NCBI RefSeq assembly: GCF_042453785.1
Contig: NC_091676.1
Coordinates: 7,501-71,500 of the forward strand
Direction: 5' to 3'
Source of the DNA: Malus domestica
Lineage: Eukaryota; Streptophyta; Magnoliopsida; Rosales; Rosaceae
Length of the DNA stretch: 64,000 nucleotides
The notes beneath the pieces were generated by a model. It was given only the letters and a program-made list of their open reading frames with translations. It did no database searches and was not told where the DNA came from. The translations under genes and the position numbers were made by a program. Below, in pieces: positions 26,301-38,294 of the stretch (position 1 is its first letter; every line of letters begins with the position of its first letter).

Positions 26301-29300
26301 ACACTCAGTCTCAAAGGTATATACAAGATAGACAAACCCACATGTAAAAGGCCATCAATCATTAAAGAAAACATTACAGATAATATAGAATACAATACTA
26401 TACAATAGAGAGACCAAATGAAAACACATGGCAAATGATGGCAATGAATATGCAAAACATACAAATGTTCTTATAACAGCCATTAGAAATGCGCATCCGG
26501 AGAATCCATTTTCAGAGTAAGGAATTTTCCCATTCCCTTGGTTGGCAATACCATCCTCAGAGGGTTAATTTCTTACTATGGTTTTCATGATCACACGTCC
26601 ATCTGCTTTGATTTCACACTAGTGAGAAGGCCTTTCTTTGGGTGACTTTCTGATAAATACCTATGTGGAATAATGATTACCAATGATTTAAGGAAATGAG
26701 ATGGCTTGTGGTTCTACTGTATGCTTGGTCCATTCAACCAGCCTTGTACAACCTTTGCAACTGATTATGAAAACTGTTTATTTCCAAAATAATGCAAGAA
26801 ACTTATACGGCTATAACATTACTTTGGTACAACAAAGCGATTATTTAAGTAGGGGGTCAGGCAGAGGGGAGGGCGACCTCCCCAACTCACACACACATGA
26901 AGGCTTGAGCAGCTGATATTATAAATCTAATATTTAAAATATTCTGCCAATAAAGATATTTAAAATATCAACATAATCTCAAGTGTTAACATATCCAAGG
27001 CTTGTGTAGCAGAGACTAGAACATCCATCAGACTTACAATATTATGGCTCATATATAGACACGTCATTGATGTATAAACATCTTCAAAACCATAAGTAAA
27101 CTGAGATAAGATATATAACAAAATTGACAACCACCCCAAGAATCAAGATCCAAAATTAGACTAAATGGCAATATATTGAATATATTGGATGAGTGGAAAG
27201 CGTTCTACTAAAGATTAGATACATACAACTTTCATGCTGGTAACTTGCAGTTGGCTCCATCATTGAACTAGTTTCATGCTTCCCAGGCCCAAAATATATA
27301 TCATCCTTTGTGTTCTTTTCAGCATGTATTCCCTGAGTTGAACTTAAAACTGTTGAGAAGCCATTCTTATCTGCAGCACTGCTTAATTCAATAGCCTTAG
27401 AAGCAGGGTGTTCAGACACTGAAGAGACAGCTGGCTTATCCACTTCTTCTCTGCTATTGGACAACTTCCGGAAATCAGTTGCCTTTGACTGCAAAGAAAA
27501 TGCCAGTGGTCTTCCAGCAACGCTAACCTCTTTTCTAGACTCAGCTGACAGCTCTGACCTCATACTAGTTCTTGGCACAATTACAGGTACGACATCAGAC
27601 TTGTTAAAAGTTGGAATATTAGCTGTTGAATGGGTCTTAGTAGAACTCCTCTTCAGGGTTGATGCATTAGGAACTGCCACTGAACTAGCCACAATAGTTT
27701 TTTGACTGGAATTCATATTGATCCTTTGAGGAGTACCAGGAACAATTCCTGTGGCTTCATTCAGAGGATAATAACAGTTAACATCAGAATGAAGTAATAA
27801 CATAAAGAAATGTGAAAAAGCTAAGTTAAGATCTGTGATAAAACAAATCTGAGAATCCCAGCAACACAGCAAAAATTAAATTTAAAAAAAAAAGGCTAAT
27901 AATTTGCCTACATGCAATAATTTTTGGCTCCTTAACGAGATCTGAATTCTGAGAAACTGATAACCTTCCAAGAGATTTTGTTTCCTTCACTAAAGAATCT
28001 GAATTTTGAGAAACAGATGACCGGCCCAAACTAGATTTAGCAGCGTTCTCATTGAGCACAGAGAGATTCCCACCAGACAATGATTTAGATTCTGAATGCC
28101 CACTCAATCTGCTGGCATTACCAAGTGCATACGGTTCAATGCGCTAACCAAGCAACAGATAAGTTTTAAATCAATAGTTAATACCACCAGGGCTAGAAAC
28201 CAAGAAAACACTCCAAGAACAAAGATAAACTGAATAATACCGAGATGTCTACAACCCACACTCCAACACAACTCTGATTGTAAGAGCATCCAAGAAGCTT
28301 TCCCTCATGAACATTAAGATCTGACAATCGAGACCATCCCACCTCCACAGCATCATGGCACCTTATTGGCTCCCACGAGAAAACCTATGCAGTAAAACTA
28401 TTAAGTATGCATATCTGGGAATCCTGATAATTATGAAGGATTATATGAGCTTGCCTTTAAACTTTCATGCAATCCACAGAGTAGGGCTCTCCCATCAGGG
28501 CTAAAAGTCAAAGAACGCACTCCAGTTGTCTGTTAGAAACTAGAAATTAGATAGATAATCTCCTTAACAGAAAGAAAATCATGAAAATCTTAATTTCTTG
28601 GCAATATTATGGACCAATACTTTTACAAATTAAGAGCCAAGAGATGTATTCAAGAGGAATACAGCACCTCAGGTCCAGCAGAGCCAATTAGCTCGAAGGT
28701 TTCAAGGTCCCAAAATTTGACAGTCCTATCCGCTGAACCTGAAAGGAGGTGAGGAGGGGATAAAGAAAGCAATATATGTGAAATACTAATATACTATGCA
28801 AGAACAGGTGCAGTGTAAATGAATGCAGATTACCAGAGTTTCCGGTTTATATGCTGGAATAAAAGAAGTAATAAGCACTCTTGGAAGCAGCATGTTATAC
28901 ACTTTATTGATATTTGAAACAACCACACAATTTTGAAATGCCACTATTATTGTTACTTTCCGTCACCAAAATTTACAGCTGGTAAAGAGCCACTCTAAGA
29001 AATGAAACAGCTACTGTAGACAGATAGACTCGTCAAGTTCCCACTAAAAAAGGATACACACATGAAAACACACTAGTCATTCATTGGTTATTTGGGGAAT
29101 CTCAAAGACGTAAAGGTCAGAACATGGTAGAATATGTATCCACATGACTTTTCTATGGGTAGAGTATAAGGTGATCAATAAATTGAAATTAGCACTGAAA
29201 AAGTTCTGAACTAATTGAAATCAAGTGCCTCCAGCTTTATAGATCATGTAAAGCTCTGATACGGAAATTTTGGACATTCAAATCTATGTTTGGAAAGGGA

Positions 29301-31325
29301 CAATGTGTCACGAATAGGAAAATCTCACCTACGTTCTTTTACCAAAATATTAACACTAATAGTTGAAAACTAGTTGAGAACTAAGATAAGGGATGCAGAA
29401 GCCAAGTTCAAAATTCAATAAACTAGAGTCCCTCTAGCTTCTTGTGTAATAATGCAGTTTACACATGTAGTCGGCAGGTTAAGTGTCTTAAAGTCTCTCT
29501 AAGTTACAAAATTAATGTATTTAAGTGTCGCAAATTAGTCACTAGAATTTGTAAGTATATTAATGTGGATCTTTCCAGACTCATGTCCCACCCAATTAGC
29601 CTATAAAGGGGACTACTTTGTAAGCTTTTACTGTCGCATTTAGTAAAAGAATTTTTCTATTGTCTCGGAAAGAAATACATATTCCAACTTATATCTAGAT
29701 ACTGTATAGATTTTCCTGCCCCATTAAACAACACAAAGCACCAGACACCAGGATATCTAATGGTCAAACTGATCCAGTTAAGAACCAGATAATAGGAAAA
29801 CCAATTTCAATAAGAAATGAAAACAGTGGATAAAACTACTATCTATAGCAAGGAAGAAGCAGCCTACAATGAAGCAATGGCCTATCTTGAGCTGTGGGAT
29901 GACAAAATGGCACCTCAATATATAAACAATAATCCGCAGGACTATCAGAATACACCAAGGTCATTGACACCCATTTTCATTTGCCCGAGGAAACAATGCA
30001 CTGTAATATACAGCTAATAACACCAGCTCAACTCATGACTGAAAAGTACAAAAGAAGATACCAACCTGTTGCTAGCAGAAACTCGTGGGGATGAAAGTCT
30101 ATGCACTGAACCTGGCCCTCATGACACTTGAAGTCATGCAGCAGCTTTCCAGCGGTCAGGTCCCACAACTGTGAAATATTAGATTTTAGTTTATTTGTTG
30201 TCTGAAAAAAAACATCAAATGGCATAATTTGTCTAAAGATTACATGTATCAACATCCATAATAATGGCCAAAGAAAATAGAATTAATTATTTTGCAAGAG
30301 GAAAGAAATAGTAACCTTCACAGTGTTGTCCTCTCCACCAGAAACAACCCAGCGGCCATCTGGGGTAAATCTGATAGCATTGACCCCTCGAGTATGGCCT
30401 TTGTATGTGTGAATACACCCCTTCTTCCTGATATCCCATATTTTGAGATTTGTATCTAAGGAGCCAGATGCAAAGAACTCTCCAAAAGGATGAAAGTCCA
30501 CAGATATACAATTGGATCTGTGACCGGTAAGCGTGCGAACAACTACACAAAAAATCACATAACAAAACCAAAAAAAAAAGATATATAAGACAATTTGACA
30601 GCATAAAATAAATAGCTAAACAAGCTCCCAGTGCAGTTTCATTAGAGGGCAGTCTCTTGTTTGGCAAAATTTAAAGGAAGATATTGCAGAAAAAAAAAAT
30701 AAACCGCATACTCTTTGCCTCCTCTAAATCCCAAAGCTTAATTGTACCACTTGCAGCTCCTGCAGCTACTAAGACCTCTGAAGAATCAAAGCTTACTGAA
30801 TCAATTCCACTGGTGTGTCCAGACAAACTCTGGGCATGAAGGGACGTCGAGAAGATTAGATTCAATGAAATAACAAAACTTGTTCCAAGTTGATAACTAC
30901 ACAATTTCTCTGGAAAATTTGCAGCAGCATCAATATTAACCTCACAAGGAGAGAGGGAAAGCGTAGGTTACCAGTAAGGCATTGGGTTTCCCAATGGCCC
31001 AGAGATTGACCTTGTGATCTTCTCCGCCGGTGACAAGAACTCTAGAAGATTTTCTGCCAATCTTGAGGCAATTCACAGCTGCAGAATGTGCTACAAATTC
31101 CTCTGAGGCACAACCCAGGTTAAGGCTAAAAATACGGGAGATATTATTCTGAATCTGATACCCATACATACAAACATACACACACAGAAAAGTGTGTTTA
31201 AGAAAAAAAGAAAACCATAGATTGTGTGTGTGCAATCTGCCAATGACGGAGGGAAACTGTAGGGCATAATGAAATAAATAAACCAAGAAGAGGATACGTA
31301 GCTTGTAAGCGCGTTTAGTAGTCAT
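23375..31325 (-). CDS. KTN80: Katanin p80 WD40-repeat subunit, 18 coding exons
   Basis: The product is the regulatory p80 subunit of katanin, which targets the p60 AAA ATPase to microtubule branch points and crossovers for severing in the cell cortex. Exons on the minus strand: 31325-31298, 31102-30972, 30829-30712, 30542-30316, 30168-30066, 28738-28668, 28529-28455, 28384-28241, 28143-27912, 27754-27230, 26237-26178, 26099-25978, 25630-25496, 25036-24962, 24819-24707, 23838-23722, 23617-23549 and 23438-23375. Phases match throughout and give 803 codons (802 aa). Start [12 protein letters not shown] is the family N-terminus. Six WD40 blades follow (residues about 15-260, e.g. [60 protein letters not shown]). 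A Ser-rich middle contains repeated [11 protein letters not shown]. The C-terminal con80 domain (from about residue 635 to the end, [17 protein letters not shown] to [10 protein letters not shown]) binds p60. The acceptor of exon 27754-27230 is chosen for phase and is the least certain junction. Confidence 0.93.
28453..28454 (-). promoter_or_regulatory. Non-canonical GC splice donor in KTN80
   Basis: After exon 28529-28455 the minus strand reads AAAG|GCAAGC. This is the standard context of GC-AG introns, and the next exon begins after CATAG at 28384 in matching phase ([13 protein letters not shown]). No GT donor nearby preserves the family sequence. Confidence 0.8.
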
Positions 31326-32780
31326 GGGGGAAGAAGAAGAGAAACCCTAGCCGCCCTAGGTAAATATAGCAGCAGCTCTGACCACACCAGTCCGAAGTAG
31401 TCCACACACTGATATCAAATCTCAAATCTCAATGTCAAGGTGCTGCTGAATATGATGAGAAGGGTGATGATTGTGGTTCCATTCCGGATCTCGAAGAATG
31501 CACTCCGTTCTGTTCCGTAACGTCAAAATTGAAAATTCAAATACAGAACAAATTTAGGGATAAAAGAGATTAGATCGGGAGATGAGAGCAATAGGAAAGA
31601 TAAAGAAAAGAATACAGAGGTGCATTACATTGTGAAACTGAAAGGAAAGAATGAAGATTGGATTGGGTTGGAGGTTTCTTTCGTTTGTCGCTGCTGCTGC
31701 TTCTTCTTCACACCCTCAAAGTTGTCACAAAATCTAAAATTACATTTCTTGTCAAAATTGAAATTGAAAATTGAAAATTGAAAATGTACCAGAGAGACGA
31801 AAGAAAGGGGTACCGTGGAGTAGAGAGTAGTAATAGTAATTAGAGCATGGAGTATTCTTAAAAGTTAATTAAAGTTGGAGGTACAAGTTACTCTTACCAC
31901 CGGCGACAGCGACTCAGCGAGTATTCCTCTGCTTCCAACTCCAATTTCATTCATTCATTCATTCCCCAGACCAGACCAGACCAGACCAGATACGACCAGA
32001 TTGTTCAAATAAAAAGGCTACGGCGGGGCCAGTGGCCGCGGTAGCGGCAATGCCAAATCTATAATTGAGTCAGTGCACGCAGACGCACGCGAGGATGAGC
32101 CGCTTTCCTTTCACGACTTGGGTATATACAACACTAAACACAGTGGGAGAATTAGTTGGTTTTCAACTTAAAAATCTCTCACTGATTTGTTGTATTTTTC
32201 TCTTTCGTTTAGTTTAATGCTATTGTATTGATACAATATTTTTCTCCCTCATTAATCATTATACTTCTTTTGCCTGACATAATGTGTGTCTATATTTTAT
32301 TATACTCGAATTGTTTATTCTCTTTATTATTATATGAGATATGTTTAGAAAAATTCATTAATTTGAAAATCGTTTAGTTATTTATATGTGTTGAACAAAT
32401 CAATAATTACGATAAGTAATAGCATTTTAATGATTACTCATCAATTTATTGTATTCATATGGACTATTAAATAGTCTTTAAATTAGATAAATTTTATTAG
32501 GGATCTAAAGTGTTCAAGAAGATAATGAGTGGGTGAGTAAAAGGACCATTGTCCATGCTGTTTCTCCTTCCTTCCCAAATCAAAATTAAAGGGACTGGCC
32601 ACCCATCACTCACCTTCCTCAACTCTCTACCTTTTATCGTTTCTTTTTTACTTTTCTTTTTGGGACGAATTCTCGTTTCCTTTTCTTCATTTTTTTTTCT
32701 TCTTTTTGATTTGGGTTTTCAATATGTTTTTCATTTTTTGTATCGACTAATTCTTATACATTTTGTGCATGTGTATATAT
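31326..32780 (-). promoter_or_regulatory. KTN80 leader and upstream region up to the copia element
   Basis: Leader and promoter sequence of KTN80 lie in roughly the first 700 bp. Short arrays are visible: ATTC repeats at about 31948-31963 and GACCA repeats at about 31969-31990. A GC-rich island (GGCCAGTGGCCGCGGTAGCGG) follows at about 32025-32050. Beyond 32150 the DNA is AT-rich with no gene. A small plus-strand frame at 32549-32815 is Phe/Leu-rich from T-runs and enters the LTR, so it is not a gene. Confidence 0.5.
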
Positions 32781-32936
32781 TATTGAGAAAATATATTTTC
32801 ATTTTACTCAATTGAATAAGATTACAATCTGAAAGTATATATACAAGTTGTGTAGACTAAATCATAACAACTAACAACTTTCCTTAACCTCTAAGTATTA
32901 TCCCTTGATAGTGTATTTACAATATTACCCTTAATA
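32781..32936 (-). repeat. 3' LTR of the copia element
   Basis: Direct copy of 37277-37429. In element orientation it runs from the purine tract outward. The RNase H reading frame continues through the purine tract into this LTR and stops at 32893-32891, a feature seen in compact copia elements. Confidence 0.9.
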
Positions 32937-35900
32937 TCCCCCCTCAAACGAGACTGAGGGACCCAAAGTTGAAGTTTGTCTCTGAGAAACAAAAATCGTG
33001 CTGCATATAAGGATTTTGTACATATATCAACTACTTGGTCTTGGGAGCAGATGTAGTGAAGGGAGATGTGCTTGGCAACCACTTTTTCACGGATGTAATG
33101 ATAATCAATCTCGACATGCTTGGTCCGAGCATGAAAAACAGGATTTTTGGCAAGGGATATAGCAGATACGTTATCACACCAAAGTTGAGGAGAACAAGGC
33201 AGACAATAGCCAATGTCAGCAAGTAATTGACAAAGCCAAGTGATCACAGAAGCAGTGTTTGCAAGGGATCGATACTCTGCCTCGATAGAGGAACAAGCAA
33301 CAGTGGGTTGCTTTTTAGCGCTCCAACTAATGAGAGAATTACCCAGAAAAATGCAGTAACCGCCAGTGGATCGCCTATCTAACTCACAACCAGCCCAGTC
33401 AACATCGGAAAAGGCCTTGATAGATGGAAAAGATGAGCACTTTGAGAACCAGAGACCGTGATCAATGGTGCCCTTAAGATATCGTAGTATTCGCTTGACA
33501 GCTTGGAAGTGAGATACTTTGGGAGTGTGCATGAACTGGCATACAAGATTGACAGCGAAACTAAGATCCGGCCTTGTCCATGTGAGATATTGAAGAGCCC
33601 CCACCAAGGACCGATACTCAGAAGCATGTTCAAGAAAAGAATAATCATGATCAATCTTTGAAGTGCTCAGTGGTGTGTTGCAGGGTTTTGCACCAACCAT
33701 TTTGGCTTTGGTAAGCAAATCCAGAAAATATTTAGTTTGGGAGAGGAAAATGCCAGTAGAAGATCGCTTTACCTCGAGACCAAGAAAATAGTGTAAATGA
33801 CCAAGATCCTTAATAGGAAACAGATTGCTGAGCTGTGTGATCACATGTTGACAATCAACAGAAGAGGGCCTAGTAACCAAAATATCGTCCACATACACTA
33901 GAACAAAGACCAAGGAGTTGTCATTTTTGACAAACAGATAGTGGTCACTTTAAGAACCAACAAAGCCAAGAGAAGCAAGGGCAGCATGTAACTTATCATA
34001 CCACGCTCGGGGAGCTTGTTTCAGACCATATAACGATTTATGAAGCTAACACACATGATGGGGCTTGGTAAAGTCTGGAAAGCCGGGTCGTTGTTGCATA
34101 AACACAGATTCAGAAAGAGTGCCATGCAAGAATGCATTACTGACATCAAGTTGGTTCAAAAACCAATCAAATTGAGCAGCTAGGGTGAGTAAGATTCGGA
34201 TTGTCACAGGTTTAGCCATAGGGCTAAACGTTTCAGTGTAATCGAGACCTTCCTGCTGGTGAAAGCCCTTGGCAACCAACCGAGCCTTGTAGCGATTTAT
34301 GGAGCCATCGGGTTTTCGTTTGATGCGAAACACCTATTTGCAGCCGACTATGTTCTGTGAAGAATGATATGGAACCAGGGACCATGTTTGAGTATGAAGA
34401 AGATCATTGAATTCCTCATGCATTGCTTGGCGCCAATGTGGGTGTTTAGAGGCTTGGAGGTAGGTTGTAGGAATATAATCCAGAGACAAATAAGAAGGAA
34501 GAGGATGATTTGTGGCAGTAAAAGCTTTAGGTTTGTAAATATCGGACTTATATCGGGTTTGCATAGGGTGATTGTTTATGGAGGAAGGGGGAGGTGGTGG
34601 TGGTGGTGATGGTGGTGGTGGTGCAGTGGAAGGAGGTGAGGAGGATGTTCCAGAAAAAGGAGATGATGGTGAGGTTGGAGTAAGGGATGTAAAAGTTAAG
34701 GAAGATGGAATAGCAGAGGATGGACTTGTAGGTTTTAATGGGGAATAAGTGGAGGAAGAGGAAAGATCATAATATGGAAAAGTGCTTTCATCAAAAAGAA
34801 CATGTCGAGAGATGTAGAGTCTTCCTGTAACCGGATCAAGGCATTTGTACCCCTTGTGATTAAGACTATAACCCAAGAAAACACAAGGCTTGCTCTTAGC
34901 ATCCAACTTAGAAGAAGTATACGACTTTAACCACGGAAAACAGAGGCAACCAAAAAACTCTGAGTGTGCTATAACACGGCAATTTCTTGAAAAGAGACTC
35001 CCAAGGTGAGGGCCGAGATAAAGTCGGTAACCTGTTAATAAGATAGATTGCAGCTGCAAAAACATCGACCCAATATAAGTGAGGAACTTTAGTTGCGGCA
35101 AAAAGAGTCCGGGCAGTTTCCACAAGATGCCTGTGTTTGCGTTCAGCACACCCATTTTGTTCGGGTGTGTGAGGACAAGATAACTGATGTTGGATGCCAT
35201 GTTGTGCCAAGAAAGTAGAGAACATAGTACTCATGTATTCACCACTAGAATCAGATCTCAAGGTAATAATTTTGGTGCACAGAGTATTTTCAACCAAAGA
35301 TTTATATTGCATGAAGACTGATAGTACATCAGATTTGTATCTCAGAAGGTAGAACCAACAGTATCGAGTAAAATCATCCACAAATATGACATAGTACCTG
35401 AAACCATCCTGAGAAGCTATAGGTGAGGGTCCCCAAACATCTATATGAATGAGTTCTAATGGTTTCGTGGTAGTACATGCAGTGGATACAAATGGCAATC
35501 TAGAACATTTTCCTAATGCACAGGCCGAGCAAAAAGAAGAAGTCTTATGTTGGAACACGGAGATACAAGATTGAGAAGCTAGCTTATTTAAAATCTTGAC
35601 TGAAGGATGGCCCAACCGTCCATGCCACAGAGTCCTGTAAGCTTTTGGAGAAGCAGTAAGAGCTGTATGCTTGTCACCATGCTGAGAAGAAGGATAAAAT
35701 GGATAGAAACCATGCTGAACAGGACCTTTAAAACGCATCCTCCCCGAAGAAAGATCCTTCACAGTAAAGTGAGAGGGATAAAGATGCATAGAGCATTTAT
35801 TATCAATAAGAAATTGATTTGCAGATAGGAGATTATGCTTCAGATCAGGCACAAATAAAACATTTTTTAGTGCAAAAGTACTATGTGAAGTTGTAATAGA

Positions 35901-37142
35901 AGAAGAGCCAGTGTGAGTGATAGGCAAACCTTTGCCATCACTAATATACACTTGTTCAGGTCCTATGTAGGCTTCAGGATTCTGGAGAGTGGCATAGGTG
36001 TTGGTCATATGAGAAGTGGCTCCAGAGTCGACAATCCATGGAGAATAGGAGTTTGAGGTGTTGGCAACCAACGCAGTTTGGGATGACTTGCCATTATAGT
36101 GAAGGTCCATGCGATGAGGACAGTCACAAGCTTCATGGTCAAATTGACGACATATTTGACAAGAAAGTTTCCTGTTTGATGAAAATTTTTGCCGAGTTCC
36201 CCTATTTGGACGCTGATTATTTCCTTGATTGAAAGTGGAGAATCGCTGATTGTTGTTCTGCCTGAAAGTGCCACAATAATTGTGGTTGCCTCGAGTAAAG
36301 TTGCGATCCAGTCCACGATTTTGATTGTGAGAAGAGAACGACTGCTGAGCAACATAGCCTTGAGAAATAGAAGGAACAGGCAGAGGAAGAAGACTAGTAG
36401 ATGTGTTGTAGGCCTGAAAGGAAGACACCGGTGTACTTTGCTTGCGACTGGTCAGTTAGATCTCTTTGCTAAGAAGCAAACCATGAAGTTCATCAATAGT
36501 AGTTGAACCAAGATGAAACTGAATGGCATCCACAAACGAGTCAAGTTCAGGAGGTAAGCCATGTAGAATGACAGAGATCAATTCTGAATCTTCAACTGGA
36601 GCACCAGCACTAACAAGAGCATCAGCAATCTCCTCAGTGCGTTAAAGATATTGAACGGCTGTGAGATCTCCTTTGATGAGACTTCGAAGACGAGATCTAA
36701 GTTCGTGGATGTGAGAATGCGAGGCAGCAGCAAGGCAAAATTCCAATTTGGCCCATAGTTCTCAAGCCGAGGAAACTCCAACAGTATAAGGAATTAGGGA
36801 TTCCGAGAGAGTTGAATTGATCCAGATGAGAATGTTTTGATCATTCTCAAACCAAGCAACATACGCCGGATTAAGACTACGATTGCCGGAGGAGTCAATG
36901 AGAAATTGAGGCGGCGCCGGCGAGGAACCGTCAATCAGACCGGTGAGATTGTAGAGACGAAAAATTGGAGCGAAAAGAGCACTCCATGTTAGGTAATTGG
37001 TAGTGGTAAGCTTAATCGGAACCATAGATCCAATGTTCTGTATGGTAATTGAGGTAAAATTCGAAGAATTAGGGTTTAAAGCTTCAGACGGTGGAAGAAT
37101 TGGAGAATCCGATGCCGTAGAGGAAGAGACGGCAGGAGCCAT
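32891..37142 (-). pseudogene. Copia gag-pol polyprotein gene with multiple stops and a frameshift
   Basis: The frame opens at ATG 37142 (MAPAVSSS). Gag is followed by a CCHC knuckle (CX2CX4HX4C, about 36165-36124), protease DSGATSHM (about 36035), integrase with GRLGHP and DVWGPS segments (about 35640-35000), RT with [12 protein letters not shown] and an intact YVDD (about 33890), and RNase H ending in IDYHYIREKV and a DICTKSL box. In-frame stops lie at 36764, 36644, 36458, 34336, 34048 and 33952. A homopolymer gain at 34952-34957 shifts the frame. At least two stops (36764 and 34336) are explicable by C-to-T or G-to-A changes at Arg or Trp codons. The longest intact piece, about 500 codons, spans knuckle to integrase. 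The gene cannot make a full polyprotein. Confidence 0.9.
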
Positions 37143-37276
37143 GATCAGAGATGCAGAGAAGAGGATCAACCAGAGAAGGCGATCAAGCAGAGAAGATCAA
37201 CAAGATCGGAGTAGCAGAGAAGCGAGAAGATTGGGGATCGAAAAGAGAAGTCGTCGGACGAGGACGAGTGATACCA

Positions 37277-37429
37277 TATTGAGAAAATATATTTTCATTT
37301 CACTCAATTGAATAAGATTACAATCTGAAAGTATATATACAAGTTGTGTAGACTAAATCATAACTAACAACTTTCCTTAACCTCTAAGTATTATCCCTTG
37401 ATAGTGTATTTACAATATTACCCTTAATA
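37277..37429 (-). repeat. 5' LTR of the copia element
   Basis: Nearly identical to the LTR at 32781-32936 and 3 bp shorter (loss of one ACA/CAA step in a CAACTAACAAC run). The primer-binding site follows immediately on the minus strand. Confidence 0.9.
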
Positions 37430-37675
37430 TATACATCACGTGGGAGCCACTATTAACATGATCACATACCTTTGACACTTTGTTAAAAAATTCAATTAGA
37501 GATGTTATGTATTGAACTCAGACCAAAGATACAATACAAATAAAAATAGTTACTGAAAAGCTAAATTTTAAAACTTTTGGAGGTTCTGGGAGATCAATCC
37601 TAATAAAAAAGAAACAAAAGAAAGAGTGCTAGAAGGTGATAGATAATTGAGTCCTCGTTGTATAGTAATATACAT
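37430..37675. other. Short host spacer between two retrotransposons
   Basis: About 240 bp of AT-rich DNA separates the copia element from the Tat element. No feature was seen except TACAT at 37671-37675, the left target duplication of the Tat element. Confidence 0.7.
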
Positions 37676-37768
37676 TGTTTGTACCATACTTGACCAATCC
37701 CGAAACTACCGAGCACCGGCCAACGCTATACTGTCAAGGACCCAGAAGAGTTCCCCTCCGACCAGGAG

Positions 37769-37860
37769 GCCAATCACTACTCGACACGTGTCAAGATTAG
37801 AAGCCAATCAGAGCGCAGCACGTGTCGACATCAAGAACCAATCACAACATGACACATGTC
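37769..37860 (+). promoter_or_regulatory. Three tandem CCAAT/G-box modules in the LTR
   Basis: CCAATCA occurs at 37770, 37804 and 37838, a 34-bp period. Each is followed 9-16 bp later by CACGTGTC, CACGTGTC and CACATGTC respectively. CCAAT binds NF-Y and CACGTG binds bZIP or bHLH factors in plants. The array sits 26 bp or more upstream of the TATA box, as expected for a promoter enhancer. The copy in the 3' LTR is identical. Confidence 0.7.
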
Positions 37861-37885
37861 AATGTGACAAAGCTACAAGTTTTTC

Positions 37886-37893
37886 TATAAATA
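37886..37893 (+). promoter_or_regulatory. TATA box of the Tat LTR promoter
   Basis: TATAAATA followed by GGGGTC; transcription would be expected to start about 30 bp downstream, near 37917. The same motif is at 52255 in the 3' LTR, where it could drive transcripts toward the 3' flank of the DUF3531 gene. Confidence 0.75.
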
Positions 37894-38189
37894 GGGGTCA
37901 TTCCCCCATAATATTGCCTAATGCCATTTGTGTTAAATCATTCACAAGAACTCACTAAATTGAGAGCTTGATCCTTTGTACTTGTGTAAGCCCTTCACTA
38001 CTAATAAGAACTCCTCTACTCCGTGGACGTAGCCAATCTGGGTGAACCACGTACATCCTGTGTTTGCTTCTCTGTCTCTATTCATTTACGTACTTATCCT
38101 CACTAGTGACCGAAGCAACCAAGCGAAGGTCACAAAACCTGACACTTTCTGTTGTACCAAAGTCTTCGCTGATTTTGTGCATCAACATT

Positions 38190-38207
38190 TGGCGCCGTCT
38201 GTGGGAA
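38190..38207 (+). other. Primer-binding site of the Tat element
   Basis: TGGCGCCGTCTGTGGGAA begins two bases after the 5' LTR. The leading TGGCGCC is complementary to the GGCGCCA-3' end shared by several tRNAs, including Asp and Lys. The remainder does not allow me to name the tRNA with certainty. Confidence 0.75.
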
Positions 38208-38294
38208 ACGACACTTATTCCTACTCTCTTCAGCTGTGTCAAGCTGGTTTCTATCATTCGTACACTTTCTTTTGATCAGGCATCCCTCTCCAGC

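Larger units (their letters stand above)
32781..37429 (-). mobile_element. Ty1/copia LTR retrotransposon, complete but coding-dead
   Basis: The element is 4.65 kb, with LTRs at 32781-32936 and 37277-37429. By eye the LTRs differ by one substitution and a 3-bp indel. On the minus strand the primer-binding site TGGTATCA (37276-37269, matching initiator-Met tRNA) directly abuts the 5' LTR. A purine tract GAGGGGGGA (32945-32937) precedes the 3' LTR. LTR ends are TATT...AATA, not the usual TG...CA. A possible 5-bp duplication TATAT lies at the ends, but the site is low-complexity. Domain order is gag, protease, integrase, RT, RNase H, i.e. copia. RT and RNase H wording suggests the Ale/Retrofit group. 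It sits 1.45 kb upstream of the KTN80 start. Confidence 0.92.
37676..38187 (+). repeat. 5' LTR of the Tat element
   Basis: Contains three CCAATCA plus CACRTGTC modules (37770-37860), a TATAAATA box at 37886 and a U5 end reading GATTTTGTGCATCAACA. Open frame reads through from the LTR into gag, but the first methionine codon with a gag-like context is at 38295. Confidence 0.95.

Noticed and set aside
32549..32815. Phe/Leu-rich 88-codon plus frame that looks like a membrane peptide
   Set aside because: It arises from T-rich intergenic DNA and runs into the copia LTR.
38064..38294. In-frame extension of the Tat polyprotein upstream of 38295
   Set aside because: The extension reads through the LTR and primer-binding site; the gag start inside the element body at 38295 is the sensible one.
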